Assembly: GCA_963786295.1 (NCBI GenBank)
Contig: CAWAYV010000008.1
Span: forward strand, 1-64,000
DNA from: JACCZX01 sp963786295
GTDB taxonomy: Bacteria > Pseudomonadota > Gammaproteobacteria > Burkholderiales > Burkholderiaceae_F
DNA length: 64,000 nucleotides
Reading direction: 5' to 3'
In this document: piece by piece, positions 33,725 through 42,590 of the stretch
Position numbering within the stretch: the stretch's first letter is position 1
Layout of the letters: each line of letters starts with the position of its first letter
Made by a program: the position numbers and the translations under genes
The notes under the pieces: generated by a model
Database searches by the model: none
What the model was told of the DNA's origin: nothing
The model's input: only the letters and a program-made list of their open reading frames with translations

Positions 33725-33827
33725 GCAAAGCGTAGCGAGCAGCCCCGAGGTTGCGTCGAGGAGCGCAGGCGTACTGAACGTACGTTGAGCACCGCAGACG
33801 CAAGATCGGGGCGCGCAGTAGCTTTGC
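33725..33827. repeat. Dispersed palindromic repeat, copy B
   Basis: The element lies between tRNA-Val and tRNA-Asp and folds on itself over its whole length. Nested inverted pairs are GCAAAGC/GCTTTGC (tips), GCCCCGA/TCGGGGC, TTGCGTC/GACGCAA, and a central CGTAC-TGAAC-GTACG. Copy A at 12263-12353 shares most blocks. It has no coding potential. If transcribed with the tRNAs it would form a long hairpin, which might guide processing or be neutral. It resembles the structured intergenic repeats common in betaproteobacteria. Confidence 0.72.
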
Positions 33828-33829
33828 AG

Positions 33830-33906
33830 GGAGTGGTAGTTCAGTCGGTTAGAATACCGGCCTGTCACGCCGGGGGTCGCGGGTTCGAGTCCCGTCCACT
33901 CCGCCA
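33830..33906 (+). tRNA. tRNA-Asp (anticodon GUC)
   Basis: The 77-base tRNA has acceptor arms GGAGTGG and CCACTCC, a D-arm with TTCAGTCGGTTAGAA, anticodon loop CTGTCAC (anticodon GTC), T-loop GGTTCGAGTCC and an encoded CCA. The palindromic repeat ends 3 bases before it. Confidence 0.97.
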
Positions 33907-33914
33907 CACAACTT

Positions 33915-33945
33915 AAAAAAGGCGAACGCGAGTTCGCCTTTTTTG
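33915..33945 (+). terminator. Intrinsic terminator after tRNA-Asp
   Basis: AAAAAAGGCGAAC (from 33915) and GTTCGCCTTTTTT form a symmetric stem around a GCGA-like loop, ending in six T. It closes the tRNA unit 9 bases after tRNA-Asp. The A-rich left arm could make it bidirectional. Confidence 0.88.
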
Positions 33946-33976
33946 CTTCTGGTAGATCACTGTCAGGACATTTGCC

Positions 33977-35932
33977 ATGTTTGATTTCGTCCGCACGCAC
34001 CGCAACTGGATGATGCTGTTCATCCTGGTGCTGATTCTGCCGTCGTTCGTTTTTTTCGGTATTCAGGGCTACAACAGCTACGTCGATAAAGACGGTGCGC
34101 TGGCCACGGTAGACGGTGCGCCGATTACGCAGCAGGAGTACGACGCTGCGCTGCGCGACCGGGTCGAGCGCCTGCGGCAGGGCTTAGGAGCCAATTTCGA
34201 CCCGAAGCTTCTCGAGACTCCTGAGGCGCGGGCCGCTGTCCTGGATCAACTCGTTCTCGACCGCGCGCTGGCCAACGAGGCGGCGAAATCGAACGTGGTC
34301 ATTACCGTTGATCGCCTACGCGAATTCATCTCCAATGTTCCAGCGTTCCAGCAGGACGGCAAGTTCAGCTATGACCGTTACAAGGCTTTCCTGGCGTCGC
34401 GCGGCCAAAGCGAAGCGTCGTTCGAGCAGAGCCTGCGCAACGACCTGCGCAAGCAGACCTTCGTGCAGGCGGTCGTCGAGTCGGCGATCACGCCGAAGCA
34501 GGTGATCGATCGCATCGAGCGCATATTGCTGGAGCAGCGTGAAGTGCGCGAGCTTCGTTTCCCGGCCGAGCAGTTTGCATCCAAAGTATCGATCACCGAT
34601 GCGCAGGTCGCCGAGTACTACCAGGCCAACCGCACCCAGTTCGAGATACCCGAAAGCGTGCGCGTCGAGTACGTCGTGCTGTCGCCGGACACGGTCGCGG
34701 GTAACGTCAAAGTCGCGGAGGAAGCCGTAAAGAGTTACTACGAGCAAAACAAGGCGCGCTACGGCACCGAGGAACAACGGCGGGCGAGCCACATCCTGAT
34801 TGCCGCCGAGGGGTCCGATAAGGCAGGAGCTCGCAAGAAGGCCGAAGAGATCCTTGCCAAGGTCAAGGCAAACCCGAACGACTTTGCGAAGCTCGCCCGC
34901 GAAAACTCGAAAGATTCGGGCTCTGCAGTGCAAGGCGGCGACCTCGGATTCTTCGGGCGCGGCATGATGGTGAAGCCGTTTGAAGAGACCGCTTATCGGC
35001 TGAAAGCCGGCGAGATCAGCGATGTGGTGGAAACCGATTTCGGCTTTCACATCATCCGCGTGACCGAGATCAAACCCGCGCAGGCGAAACCGTTTGCCGA
35101 CGTGCGCGCCGATATCGAAAGGGAGCTGAAGAGTCAGCAAGCGCAGAAAAATTTCACCGAGGCGGCCGATCAGTTCACCAACTTGGTGTACGAGCAGGCG
35201 GACTCGCTGCAGCCTGCGGTTCAAAAACTGAATCTGAAATTACTGAGTGCGGATAACCTGACACGCCGGGGCTTGCTGCCACACCTGGGGCCGCGTGTGG
35301 TCGAAGCGATTTTTGCCGAGGATTCGCTGAAGAATCGGCGCAATACGCAGGCGATCGAAGTTGCCACCAATACGCTGGTGTCGGCACGCGTGCTGGAACA
35401 CCGTCCAGCGTCCGTGCAGCCGCTGGAGAAGGTGGCGTCGGAGATCCGCCAGCTGCTTGAACGTCGCGAAGCCGTTCGGCTGGCTCGTGAGGCCGGTGAG
35501 CAGCGGCTGGCAGAGCTGCGCAAAGAGCCGAGCGATGCCGGGTTCTCTGCTCCTAAGGTGGTGTCGCGCCGTCAACCACAGGATATGCCGCCCGATGCGC
35601 TGACCGAGGTGCTGCGCATTCCGGCGGACAAGCTTCCGCAATTCGTCGGTACTGAAATCGGCACAGATTTCCGCAGTGCCAGCGGCGCCGGCTACGTCAT
35701 CGTGAAAGTGACCGCGTCGAAGCCAGGCGAACCGATACCGCCGGCGCAGCGCGATGCGCAAGCCAGAGCGATCAATCAGCAGGCCGCGGCCGCAGCCGAA
35801 TACACGTATGCCGAGGGGCTAAAAGCGCGGCACAACGTGAAGATTTTGCGGGCAGATCTGCAGCGCAAGACGGAAGAAAAAGCGGCGGCTAAAAGCCCAA
35901 CCGCGGACGTGAAATCAAGTCCGAGCAAGTAG
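33977..35932 (+). CDS. ppiD: Periplasmic chaperone / peptidyl-prolyl isomerase-like PpiD
   Basis: PpiD is an inner-membrane-anchored chaperone near the Sec translocon. The 651-residue protein has a single N-terminal TM helix (MMLFILVLILPSFVFFGIQG), a SurA-like N-terminal domain, a central parvulin domain (RRASHILIAAE, GGDLGFFGRGMMVKPFE, VETDFGFHIIRVTE) and a long C-terminal domain. ATG at 33977 places the membrane anchor correctly. The 3' end overlaps the convergent mnmH end by 18 bases. Confidence 0.94.
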   Translation: MFDFVRTHRNWMMLFILVLILPSFVFFGIQGYNSYVDKDGALATVDGAPITQQEYDAALRDRVERLRQGLGANFDPKLLETPEARAAVLDQLVLDRALANEAAKSNVVITVDRLREFISNVPAFQQDGKFSYDRYKAFLASRGQSEASFEQSLRNDLRKQTFVQAVVESAITPKQVIDRIERILLEQREVRELRFPAEQFASKVSITDAQVAEYYQANRTQFEIPESVRVEYVVLSPDTVAGNVKVAEEAVKSYYEQNKARYGTEEQRRASHILIAAEGSDKAGARKKAEEILAKVKANPNDFAKLARENSKDSGSAVQGGDLGFFGRGMMVKPFEETAYRLKAGEISDVVETDFGFHIIRVTEIKPAQAKPFADVRADIERELKSQQAQKNFTEAADQFTNLVYEQADSLQPAVQKLNLKLLSADNLTRRGLLPHLGPRVVEAIFAEDSLKNRRNTQAIEVATNTLVSARVLEHRPASVQPLEKVASEIRQLLERREAVRLAREAGEQRLAELRKEPSDAGFSAPKVVSRRQPQDMPPDALTEVLRIPADKLPQFVGTEIGTDFRSASGAGYVIVKVTASKPGEPIPPAQRDAQARAINQQAAAAAEYTYAEGLKARHNVKILRADLQRKTEEKAAAKSPTADVKSSPSK

Positions 35933-37018
35933 GCTGGCGCTTTGGGCCGCCAAGGCTCGCGCGGCAGCTTTAAAGTCGTCGACGGCATCGCTTTCGATGC
36001 GCACGATGTCGGCGCTGGCCGCGCGCTCAAAGTTTCGATCGATCGATTTCAGATACGCCGGGTCGTAGTGCTCGACCAGCAACTGCTCGACGACGCTGTC
36101 CCAGTCGTCATCGCGGGCGAGCGCCTTCCATTGAGCGATCTTTTGGCGTCCGTGCAACGCCGATAGGCAATCAAGCTGAGTATCCAGCGCGTCGCGATCG
36201 CGCTCGAAATGCTCGTACTCGCTACGCAGCAGTCGGATGCGTGCCTGCAGCGGAACTTCCAGCCGCACGCACTCGGACGCGCGCATGTGCGTCAGCAAAG
36301 CGTCCGGAATCCGCAGCTCTCCGATCTTTCGGCTCTCGGACTCGACGAAGACGACGCGGATCGGATCGAAAGAGCGCAGCGCGGACCAGATGTGCGTTTC
36401 AAACATCTTCTGCGACGGCTGCGGTTGTGCGGGCAAGCCGCCGAGCACCGAGCCACGATGGTGCGCCAGCGACTCGAGATCCAGCACCTGCGCACCCTGC
36501 GCGCTCAGCTGCTGCAGCAGGCGGCTCTTGCCGCTGCCGGTTGTTCCGCAAACCACGCGCAGCGAAAGACGCGCGGGAAGCGTGGCGAGGTCGGCGACCA
36601 CTTGTCTTCGGTACGCGCGATAACCGCCTTCGAGTTGCCGTGCCTGCCAGCCGACGCTTCTCAGAATGTGCGTCATTGCGCCGCTGCGATTGCCGCCGCG
36701 CCAGCAGTAGACGAGCGGCTGCCAGGTTTTCGGCTTTGAATGAAACTGCGTCTCCACATGATGCGCGATATTGCGCGAAACATAGGCCGCGCCGCGACGA
36801 CGCGCCTCGAACGACGACTGCTGCCGATCCATCGTGCCGACCTCGACGCGCTCGGCGTCGGTTAGTACGGGGCAGTTGATCGCGCCCGGCAGATGATCGA
36901 GCGCGAATTCAGCTTCGCTGCGAACGTCGATCAAGGAATCGAATCGCGAAAGCTGCAGCAATGCATCGGACGCCGAGATCACGGAGCGCTCGGACGGTTC
37001 CCAGGAATCAGCCGTCAC
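35915..37018 (-). CDS. mnmH: tRNA 2-selenouridine/geranyl-2-thiouridine synthase
   Basis: MnmH (SelU/YbbB) geranylates 2-thiouridine and replaces its sulfur with selenium in the wobble position of certain tRNAs. The 367-residue protein has an N-terminal rhodanese domain (FDSLIDVRSEAEFALDHLPG) with the catalytic Cys105 in YCWRGGNRS, and a P-loop domain with GTTGSGKSRLLQQL. GTG at 37018 overlaps the tesA stop as GTGA; the open frame upstream of it is tesA in another frame. No selD is visible in the window, so the selenation role is not assured here. Confidence 0.92.
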   Translation of the reverse strand: MTADSWEPSERSVISASDALLQLSRFDSLIDVRSEAEFALDHLPGAINCPVLTDAERVEVGTMDRQQSSFEARRRGAAYVSRNIAHHVETQFHSKPKTWQPLVYCWRGGNRSGAMTHILRSVGWQARQLEGGYRAYRRQVVADLATLPARLSLRVVCGTTGSGKSRLLQQLSAQGAQVLDLESLAHHRGSVLGGLPAQPQPSQKMFETHIWSALRSFDPIRVVFVESESRKIGELRIPDALLTHMRASECVRLEVPLQARIRLLRSEYEHFERDRDALDTQLDCLSALHGRQKIAQWKALARDDDWDSVVEQLLVEHYDPAYLKSIDRNFERAASADIVRIESDAVDDFKAAARALAAQSASLLART

Positions 37019-37716
37019 GACCTCGCTTTCGCCGGGGCCTTGGCCAAAATCATCGGCTCCAGCACCGGCCACACGGTCTGCAGAATTCTTGCCTGTGCCT
37101 GCGCGCTCGGATGAATTCGATCGGCCTGAAAAAAATCCGGCGAATCTGAGAAACCTTCGAGCAGAAACGGTACAAGCGCCGCATCGTGCTGCTTGGCCAC
37201 GTTGGCGAACGCTGCGTAAAAACGCTCGGTGTATTCGCGGCCGTAATTCGCCGGCATCCTAATTCCGGCCACTACGACGCGCGCACCCATTGCCTGGCTG
37301 GCGCGAACCATGGCCGCCAGATTGTCTTGCATCCGCGCCACCGGCAATCCGCGTAATCCGTCGTTGCCGCCGAGTTCGATGATGACGATCGAAGGCCGGT
37401 GCTGCTTCAGCAGCGCAGGCAGGCGCGTGCGTCCACCGCTGGTGGTGTCACCGCTGATGCTGGCATTGACGACCGTATAATTCGAGCCGCTTTGCTGCAG
37501 TCGATTTGCAAGCAGCTGTACCCATCCTTGGCCGCGCTGTAATCCATACTCCGCCGACAGACTGTCGCCGATCACGAGAATCACCGGGCGTCCATCATCG
37601 TTGATGTTCTTGCTCGTGCGTGGACTGACCGCGCCGAGCACCGGTGCATTCAGTGCGACGGCGCACCAGGCGACCGCTAATAAACCAACGAAACGAATCA
37701 GGAAAGTTCTGCGCAC
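37015..37716 (-). CDS. tesA: Arylesterase / acyl-CoA thioesterase I (SGNH hydrolase)
   Basis: This periplasmic SGNH hydrolase family protein has a signal peptide (FVGLLAVAWCAVALNAPVLG), block I ILVIGDSLSAEYG (nucleophile Ser), Gly in SISGDTTSGG, GGNDGLRGL (Asn) and the Asp/His block DRIHPSAQAQ. GTG at 37716 is the start closest to a normal signal peptide; upstream in-frame starts would overlap the divergent ABC gene. The start codons of tesA and that gene are 3 bases apart on opposite strands. The tesA-ybbA divergent order matches E. coli. Confidence 0.9.
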   Translation of the reverse strand: MRRTFLIRFVGLLAVAWCAVALNAPVLGAVSPRTSKNINDDGRPVILVIGDSLSAEYGLQRGQGWVQLLANRLQQSGSNYTVVNASISGDTTSGGRTRLPALLKQHRPSIVIIELGGNDGLRGLPVARMQDNLAAMVRASQAMGARVVVAGIRMPANYGREYTERFYAAFANVAKQHDAALVPFLLEGFSDSPDFFQADRIHPSAQAQARILQTVWPVLEPMILAKAPAKARS

Positions 37717-37719
37717 GAG

Positions 37720-38436
37720 ATGAATAAAGGCAAAAAAATCGCGGTCGAGGCGCGCAATCTCAGCAAGATCGTGCAAGACGCTACGGGCAGCTTGACCATT
37801 TTGGATGATATCAATCTGATGATCGCGTCCGGCGAAACGGTAGCCATCGTCGGCGCTTCGGGTTCGGGAAAATCCACACTGCTCGGACTGCTCGCGGGTC
37901 TCGATGTTCCGACATCAGGCGCGGTTAGCATCTTCGACAGGGATTTGTTCGCGCTCGATGAAGACGGGCGAGCAGCTTTACGAGCGGAGTCTCTCGGATT
38001 CGTTTTCCAGTCGTTTCAATTGTTGCCGCATCTGAATGCATTGGAAAACGTTTTGCTGCCGCTGGAGCTGACAGGACGTACGCCGGACGACGCGTCACCG
38101 GTCGACGCTGCGCGACACTTGTTGCAGCGAGTGGGCTTGGGTGAGCGGTTATCGCACTACCCGAAATACCTATCCGGAGGGGAGCAGCAGAGAGTCGCCC
38201 TGGCGCGCGCGTTTGTGCTGCGCCCGCCGCTGCTGTTGGCCGACGAGCCGACCGGCAGTCTTGATGCGCGGACCGGCGAAGCGGTGATCGAATTGATGTT
38301 TCAACTCAATCGCGAGCGCGGCTCGACGCTGTTACTCGTCACGCACGACCCTGATATCGCGCGGCGGTGCGCCCGGCAAATCGAGCTGCACGCCGGCCGT
38401 ATTGTCGGCAGTGAGTTTGCGGCATCTGCTAAGTGA
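37720..38436 (+). CDS. ybbA: YbbA/LolD-type ABC transporter ATPase
   Basis: This 238-residue ATPase has Walker A in GASGSGKST, the Q-loop near FVFQSFQLLPHLNALENV, signature LSGGEQQRVALARA, Walker B LLLADEPTGSLD and the H-loop THDPDIAR. The type belongs to the MacB/LolD group and in E. coli is ybbA next to tesA. The expected membrane partner (ybbP) is not present; nnr lies directly after it on the other strand. ATG at 37720 lies 3 bases from the divergent tesA start, with AGGAAAG upstream. Confidence 0.9.
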   Translation: MNKGKKIAVEARNLSKIVQDATGSLTILDDINLMIASGETVAIVGASGSGKSTLLGLLAGLDVPTSGAVSIFDRDLFALDEDGRAALRAESLGFVFQSFQLLPHLNALENVLLPLELTGRTPDDASPVDAARHLLQRVGLGERLSHYPKYLSGGEQQRVALARAFVLRPPLLLADEPTGSLDARTGEAVIELMFQLNRERGSTLLLVTHDPDIARRCARQIELHAGRIVGSEFAASAK

Positions 38437-38440
38437 GTCG

Positions 38441-39901
38441 TTAATCAGCAGCTACCACTGCGCGCAACTTGGCCAATTCATCGACCGCTCGCTTTGCAAT
38501 GTCGCCGGCAACCAGCCCGACATCGCGGCCTTCGCCGGCGCGGCCGTGCAGCCAGGTCGCAGCCAACGTCGCCTGCCACGGGTCGAAGTGCTGAGCGAGC
38601 AGCCCGCCTAGCAGCCCTGCCAGCACGTCACCCGTGCCAGCCGTTGCAAGCGCTGGACCACCGGTTGGGTTGATAGCGCAGCGACCGTTCGTGTGCACGC
38701 TGATAGTGCCGGCGCCTTTCAGCACGACCAGGCTTCGATAGCGCGTTGCCAACTCGCGTGTGCGCACGATGCGGTCGACCTGAATGGCGTCGGCCGATGT
38801 CTCCAGCAAACGAGCCGCCTCGAGAGGGTGTGGTGTGAGCACCGTCGTGGCATTGCGGGCGGCGAGGCACTCGCCCAGGGCGGGACCCTGTGACAACAGG
38901 TTCAGGGCATCGGCGTCGATGATCAGCGAAGCATCGCTGTCCAACGCCCATTGCAACGCCCGCCGTGCTGCATCGTTCTTGCCCAGGCCGCAGCCGATCA
39001 CGATCGAATGCGGACTTTCGATCGATGCATACGGACGAAACATCAACTCAGGTTGGCACGGATCGACGCGGAATTCGGGTGCACCGATGCAATCGACGTA
39101 AACGCGGCCGGCGCCGATGATCAGTGCCGCCCGCGCCGCGAGGAGTGCGGCGCCGACCATGCCCGTGCCGCCGCCGATCACCAATGCATTGCCGTAGCTT
39201 CCTTTGTGCGTGTTGCGCCGGCGCGGCGCGACGATCTGAGAAAAATCGCCCGGATCGGCCAGCGTGGTGCGAGCGTGCGGGGTTTCGATGCCGAGTGTGT
39301 CGAGCGTCACCGTGCCGGCAGCGTCGACACCGTCACCGGTGTGCAAGCCGGGTTTGTCCGCGATGAACGTGATCGTTTCCGATGCGTGGACGCCTTCAAC
39401 CCCTCCGATCCAGCAGCCGCGATCCGCATCGAGTCCGCTCGGTACGTCGATCGCGATCACGCGTGTGCGCTGCTCGTTGATCCACTGCACGGCTGCGAGC
39501 AGCGTACCTTGCAGTGGGCGCGTTTGACCGATACCGAGCACAGCATCGACGATCACGTCGAAATTTTTCTGTGCTGCCCAGTCCTTGCGCGTCGTGCCAC
39601 CGGATGCGCGCCACCGCGCCAGAGCATCGCGTGCGTCGCCGGTAACAGGTTCGGCCAATTGAATGCATGTGACGCGATGACGCGCGGCTTGCAATTCGGT
39701 GGCGGCGACATAGCCGTCGCCACCGTTGTTGCCGGGACCGGCGACCACGCATATCGACAGTGGCTTGCCGAATTGCAAAGTAGCGATACGACTTGCTACC
39801 GCGGCGCCGGCGCGCGCCATCAACGTTCCAGCGGGGAGTTCACGCTGCGCTGTTTTTTCGGCCGCGCGCAGTTCGGCAACGGTGTACAGCGGAGTTCCCA
39901 T
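38441..39901 (-). CDS. nnr: Bifunctional NAD(P)H-hydrate epimerase / ADP-dependent dehydratase
   Basis: Nnr repairs hydrated NADH and NADPH. The 486-residue protein joins the N-terminal epimerase (YjeF_N; VVAGPGNNGGDGYVAA and IAIDVPSGLDADRG) to the C-terminal ribokinase-like dehydratase (VIGGGTGMVGAALLAA, VLTPHPLEAARL, GTGDVLAGLLGG). ATG at 39901 begins 2 bases after the dadA stop; the frame is open further upstream, but that part is a shadow of dadA. It is likely co-transcribed with dadA. Confidence 0.94.
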   Translation of the reverse strand: MGTPLYTVAELRAAEKTAQRELPAGTLMARAGAAVASRIATLQFGKPLSICVVAGPGNNGGDGYVAATELQAARHRVTCIQLAEPVTGDARDALARWRASGGTTRKDWAAQKNFDVIVDAVLGIGQTRPLQGTLLAAVQWINEQRTRVIAIDVPSGLDADRGCWIGGVEGVHASETITFIADKPGLHTGDGVDAAGTVTLDTLGIETPHARTTLADPGDFSQIVAPRRRNTHKGSYGNALVIGGGTGMVGAALLAARAALIIGAGRVYVDCIGAPEFRVDPCQPELMFRPYASIESPHSIVIGCGLGKNDAARRALQWALDSDASLIIDADALNLLSQGPALGECLAARNATTVLTPHPLEAARLLETSADAIQVDRIVRTRELATRYRSLVVLKGAGTISVHTNGRCAINPTGGPALATAGTGDVLAGLLGGLLAQHFDPWQATLAATWLHGRAGEGRDVGLVAGDIAKRAVDELAKLRAVVAAD

Positions 39902-39903
39902 GG

Positions 39904-41160
39904 CTACCGGCTGCGTGCGTAACGGTCGAGCGTCAAGCCGTCGAGGTCGATTGCCGGGGCTCTTCCGGCGATTACATCGGCTACGACGCGCGCGGAGCCG
40001 CATGACATGGCCCAGCCAGTCGAGCCGTGTCCTGTGTTGACGTACAAATTGGTGATCGGAGTTTTGCCCAGCACCGGAGGACCGTCGGGCAGCATCGGAC
40101 GCGCGCCGACCCAGAAGCGCGATTTCGCGTACGAAGCGGCGTAAGGAAACCAGTCCTGCGCCACCTTCAACAGCGTTCGCAACGCGCTGTCGCGCAGCTG
40201 CATGCCGCGCGTGCCCAGCTCCGCGGTGCCCGCGATTCTGAGCCACTTTCCCATTCGAGTGATCGCGACCTTGTACGTTTCGTCCATCACGCTGATGTAC
40301 GGCGCATGATCGAAGGCGGTGATGGAGGCAGTTGCAGAGTAGCCCTTGACGGGCTGCATAGGCACGCGAATGCCGAGCGGCCGTAGTAACGCCACGCTGT
40401 CGATTCCGCCGGCCACTACAAAAGCATCGCCGCTAACGACTCCAGTCTCGGTCTGCAACTGGGTCACTCGCTGTAGCTCAGTTCGCAGGCTTTGCGCGGC
40501 CACGTTGAAGCGAAAGTCGACACCGTCACGAATTGCGATCTCTTTTAACTGCTGCGCAAAGAAAGCACAGTTGCCGGTTTCGTCGTTGGGAAGATGAAGC
40601 GCCCCCGCAAGTCGAGTCGGCCCGTGCAACGCGGGTTCCAGCGCGTGCGCCTCGTCTGTATTCAGCAGTCGGTGCTCGACACCGAGCTCGGCGAGCATTT
40701 TTCGCGTGATGGCTGAGCGCTCGACTTCGATATGTGTGCGAAACAACTGCAGGTAGCCGGTCGTTTGCTCGTAGTCAAGCTTATGCAGCTCGCGCAACGC
40801 GCGCAACTCGGCCTGACTATAGAACGCGAGCCGCTGCATACGCGCCTTGTTGCGTGTAAAGCGCTCGAGCCTGCATTCGCCCAGCCAGCGCGCGATCCAG
40901 CGCCACAGTGCCGGGTCGAGCGATGGCCGGAACACGACTGGCGCTTCGGCCTTGAACAGATACGAAAACACCTTGGCCGGCATGCCGGGCTGCGACCATG
41001 GCGCGACATACGACGGCGCCATCACTCCGGCATTGGCGAAGCTTGTTTCCTGCGCCACACCGGAGCGCCGCTCGATCACGGTCACATCGTGGCCGTCGCG
41101 CCGCAGGAAGTACGCGGTAGTCACGCCGATGATGCCGGCGCCGATGACGACGATGTGCAT
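39904..41160 (-). CDS. dadA: D-amino-acid dehydrogenase DadA, in frame with the upstream dctM
   Basis: This FAD-dependent dehydrogenase oxidises D-amino acids to 2-oxo acids. From the ATG at 41160 it is 418 residues, the normal DadA size. Motifs are the FAD fold VVIGAGIIGVTTAYFLRR, then VIERRSGVAQETSFANAG and the C-terminal VNTGHGSTGWAMSCGSARV. The ATG has no clear ribosome site, and the frame upstream is open through all of dctM, so translation may depend on a fusion with DctM or on coupling. A TAA overlaps the ATG (TAATG) in the +1 frame. Neighbouring TRAP genes suggest that the substrate is imported. Confidence 0.9.
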   Translation of the reverse strand: MHIVVIGAGIIGVTTAYFLRRDGHDVTVIERRSGVAQETSFANAGVMAPSYVAPWSQPGMPAKVFSYLFKAEAPVVFRPSLDPALWRWIARWLGECRLERFTRNKARMQRLAFYSQAELRALRELHKLDYEQTTGYLQLFRTHIEVERSAITRKMLAELGVEHRLLNTDEAHALEPALHGPTRLAGALHLPNDETGNCAFFAQQLKEIAIRDGVDFRFNVAAQSLRTELQRVTQLQTETGVVSGDAFVVAGGIDSVALLRPLGIRVPMQPVKGYSATASITAFDHAPYISVMDETYKVAITRMGKWLRIAGTAELGTRGMQLRDSALRTLLKVAQDWFPYAASYAKSRFWVGARPMLPDGPPVLGKTPITNLYVNTGHGSTGWAMSCGSARVVADVIAGRAPAIDLDGLTLDRYARSR

Positions 41161-42570
41161 TAGAGTGGCACGTCGATTAGGAGGGAAAGGCAGCCAGGGC
41201 GCGATCGCAGGAAAAATCGCGATCAACGCGATCGCGACCAGCAGCATCGCGAAAAACGGCAACGCCTGAGCGCCCATCACCAGATCGGGCAGCCAGGTCG
41301 CGATCGCAGGAAAGATCGTGATCAACGCAATGGCGACCAGCAGCATCGCAAAAAACGGCAGCGCCGCGCGCGCGATCGTATTGCTGTCCTTGCCGGTCAT
41401 GTTCTGCAAGACGAATAGATTGAAGCCGACCGGCGGTGTGACCTCCGCGATTTCAACCAGCAGCACGACGAACACTCCAAACCACACCAGATCGAATCCT
41501 GCCGTCTGAATCATCGGCAACACGACCGCGGCGGTCAACACGATCATCGAGATGCCGTCGAGCGCGGTTCCGAGGATCACGTAGAACACCGCCAGAATTG
41601 CGATCAACGCGTATCGATTCAGCCCGAGCGCGCCGACCCATTCGGCGAGCTCGCGCGGAATGCCCGTAAACGCCATCGCCTTACTGAGAAACGACGCTCC
41701 GGCCAGAATGAACATGATCATGCACGACACGCGCGTTGCACCGACCAGGCTCTCGGCAAACTTCGCCCGCGTCAATGAGCCGCCCCACCACGCGATGACC
41801 AGCGAGCCCAGCACCCCATACGCCGCGCACTCGGTGGCGGTCGCGAGCCCGGCGAGCAGCACGTACAAGATGAATACGATCAACAGCGCGCACGGAATCA
41901 GCTCGCGCGAGCGGCGCAGCTTTTCGAGCAGCGGCACGCGCTCACCGGCGCCCGGTGTGCGCTCAGGATTCATCAGCGCCCAGACAATGATGTAGCCGGA
42001 AAACAGCGCCATTAACAACACGCCGGGCATGATGCCTGCCAGAAAGACGCGAATGATCGAGGCGTCTGCCGCCACCGCATAGACGACCATCGTGATCGAC
42101 GGCGGAATCAGTATTCCAAGCGTACCGGCGGTTGCGAGCGAACCGAGCGCGATCTGTTCGTCGTAGCCGCGCCGCCTGAGCTCCGGCAAAGCGACTTTTG
42201 CAATCGTTGCGCACGTGGCCGCCGACGAACCTGACACCGATCCGAAAATGCCGCAGCCGAGAATATTGACGTGCATCAGTCGTCCGGGAATTCGTTGCAG
42301 CCACGGCGCGAGTCCTTCGAACATCTGTTCAGACAACCGCGTGCGGAACAGAATCTCGCCCATCCAGATAAATAACGGTAGCGCCGCCAATTCCCACGAC
42401 GCATTCGTTCCCCAGAACGCCGTGAACAGGCTGCGGCCCGGCGAAGTGTCGGTAAATCCTTCGAGCCCGATCCAGCCGACGATGCCGAGCGACATGCCGA
42501 TCCAAACGCCGGCGCACAGCACGACGCCGAGCAGCCCGAGCAACACTGCGCCGACGACGACGGCGCTCAT
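41161..42570 (-). CDS. dctM: TRAP transporter large permease DctM, joined in frame to dadA
   Basis: DctM is the 12-helix ion-coupled permease of TRAP transporters. Hydrophobic segments run throughout. Family landmarks are ALPLFIWMGEIL, GSVSGSSAATCATIAKV, LGILIPPSITMVVYAV and EVTPPVGFNLFVLQNMTGK. A normal DctM would end near WLPDLVMGAQ, but a duplicated copy of its last helix follows and the frame continues without a stop into dadA, giving an 888-codon ORF in total. ATG at 42570 follows the dctQ stop by 20 bases. Confidence 0.9.
41167..41364 (-). repeat. Imperfect 99-bp tandem duplication at the dctM-dadA junction
   Basis: Two adjacent 99-bp units both encode ALPFFAMLLVAIALI then IFPAIA, W and LP. 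The first unit (41364-41266) continues with DLVMGAQ, the second (41265-41167) with FPPNRRA. Over the shared 78 bases there are 8 differences, mostly silent. The unit length is a multiple of three, so the dctM frame stays open and runs into dadA. The divergence argues against a very recent duplication or an assembly stutter; a recombined end of a dctM paralog is another option. Confidence 0.75.
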
Positions 42571-42590
42571 GGTTTGCTCCTCACGGGTTC

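Noticed and set aside
39902..40246. N-terminal extension of nnr by 115 codons
   Set aside because: The extra part is dadA read in another frame; ATG 39901 gives the normal family length.
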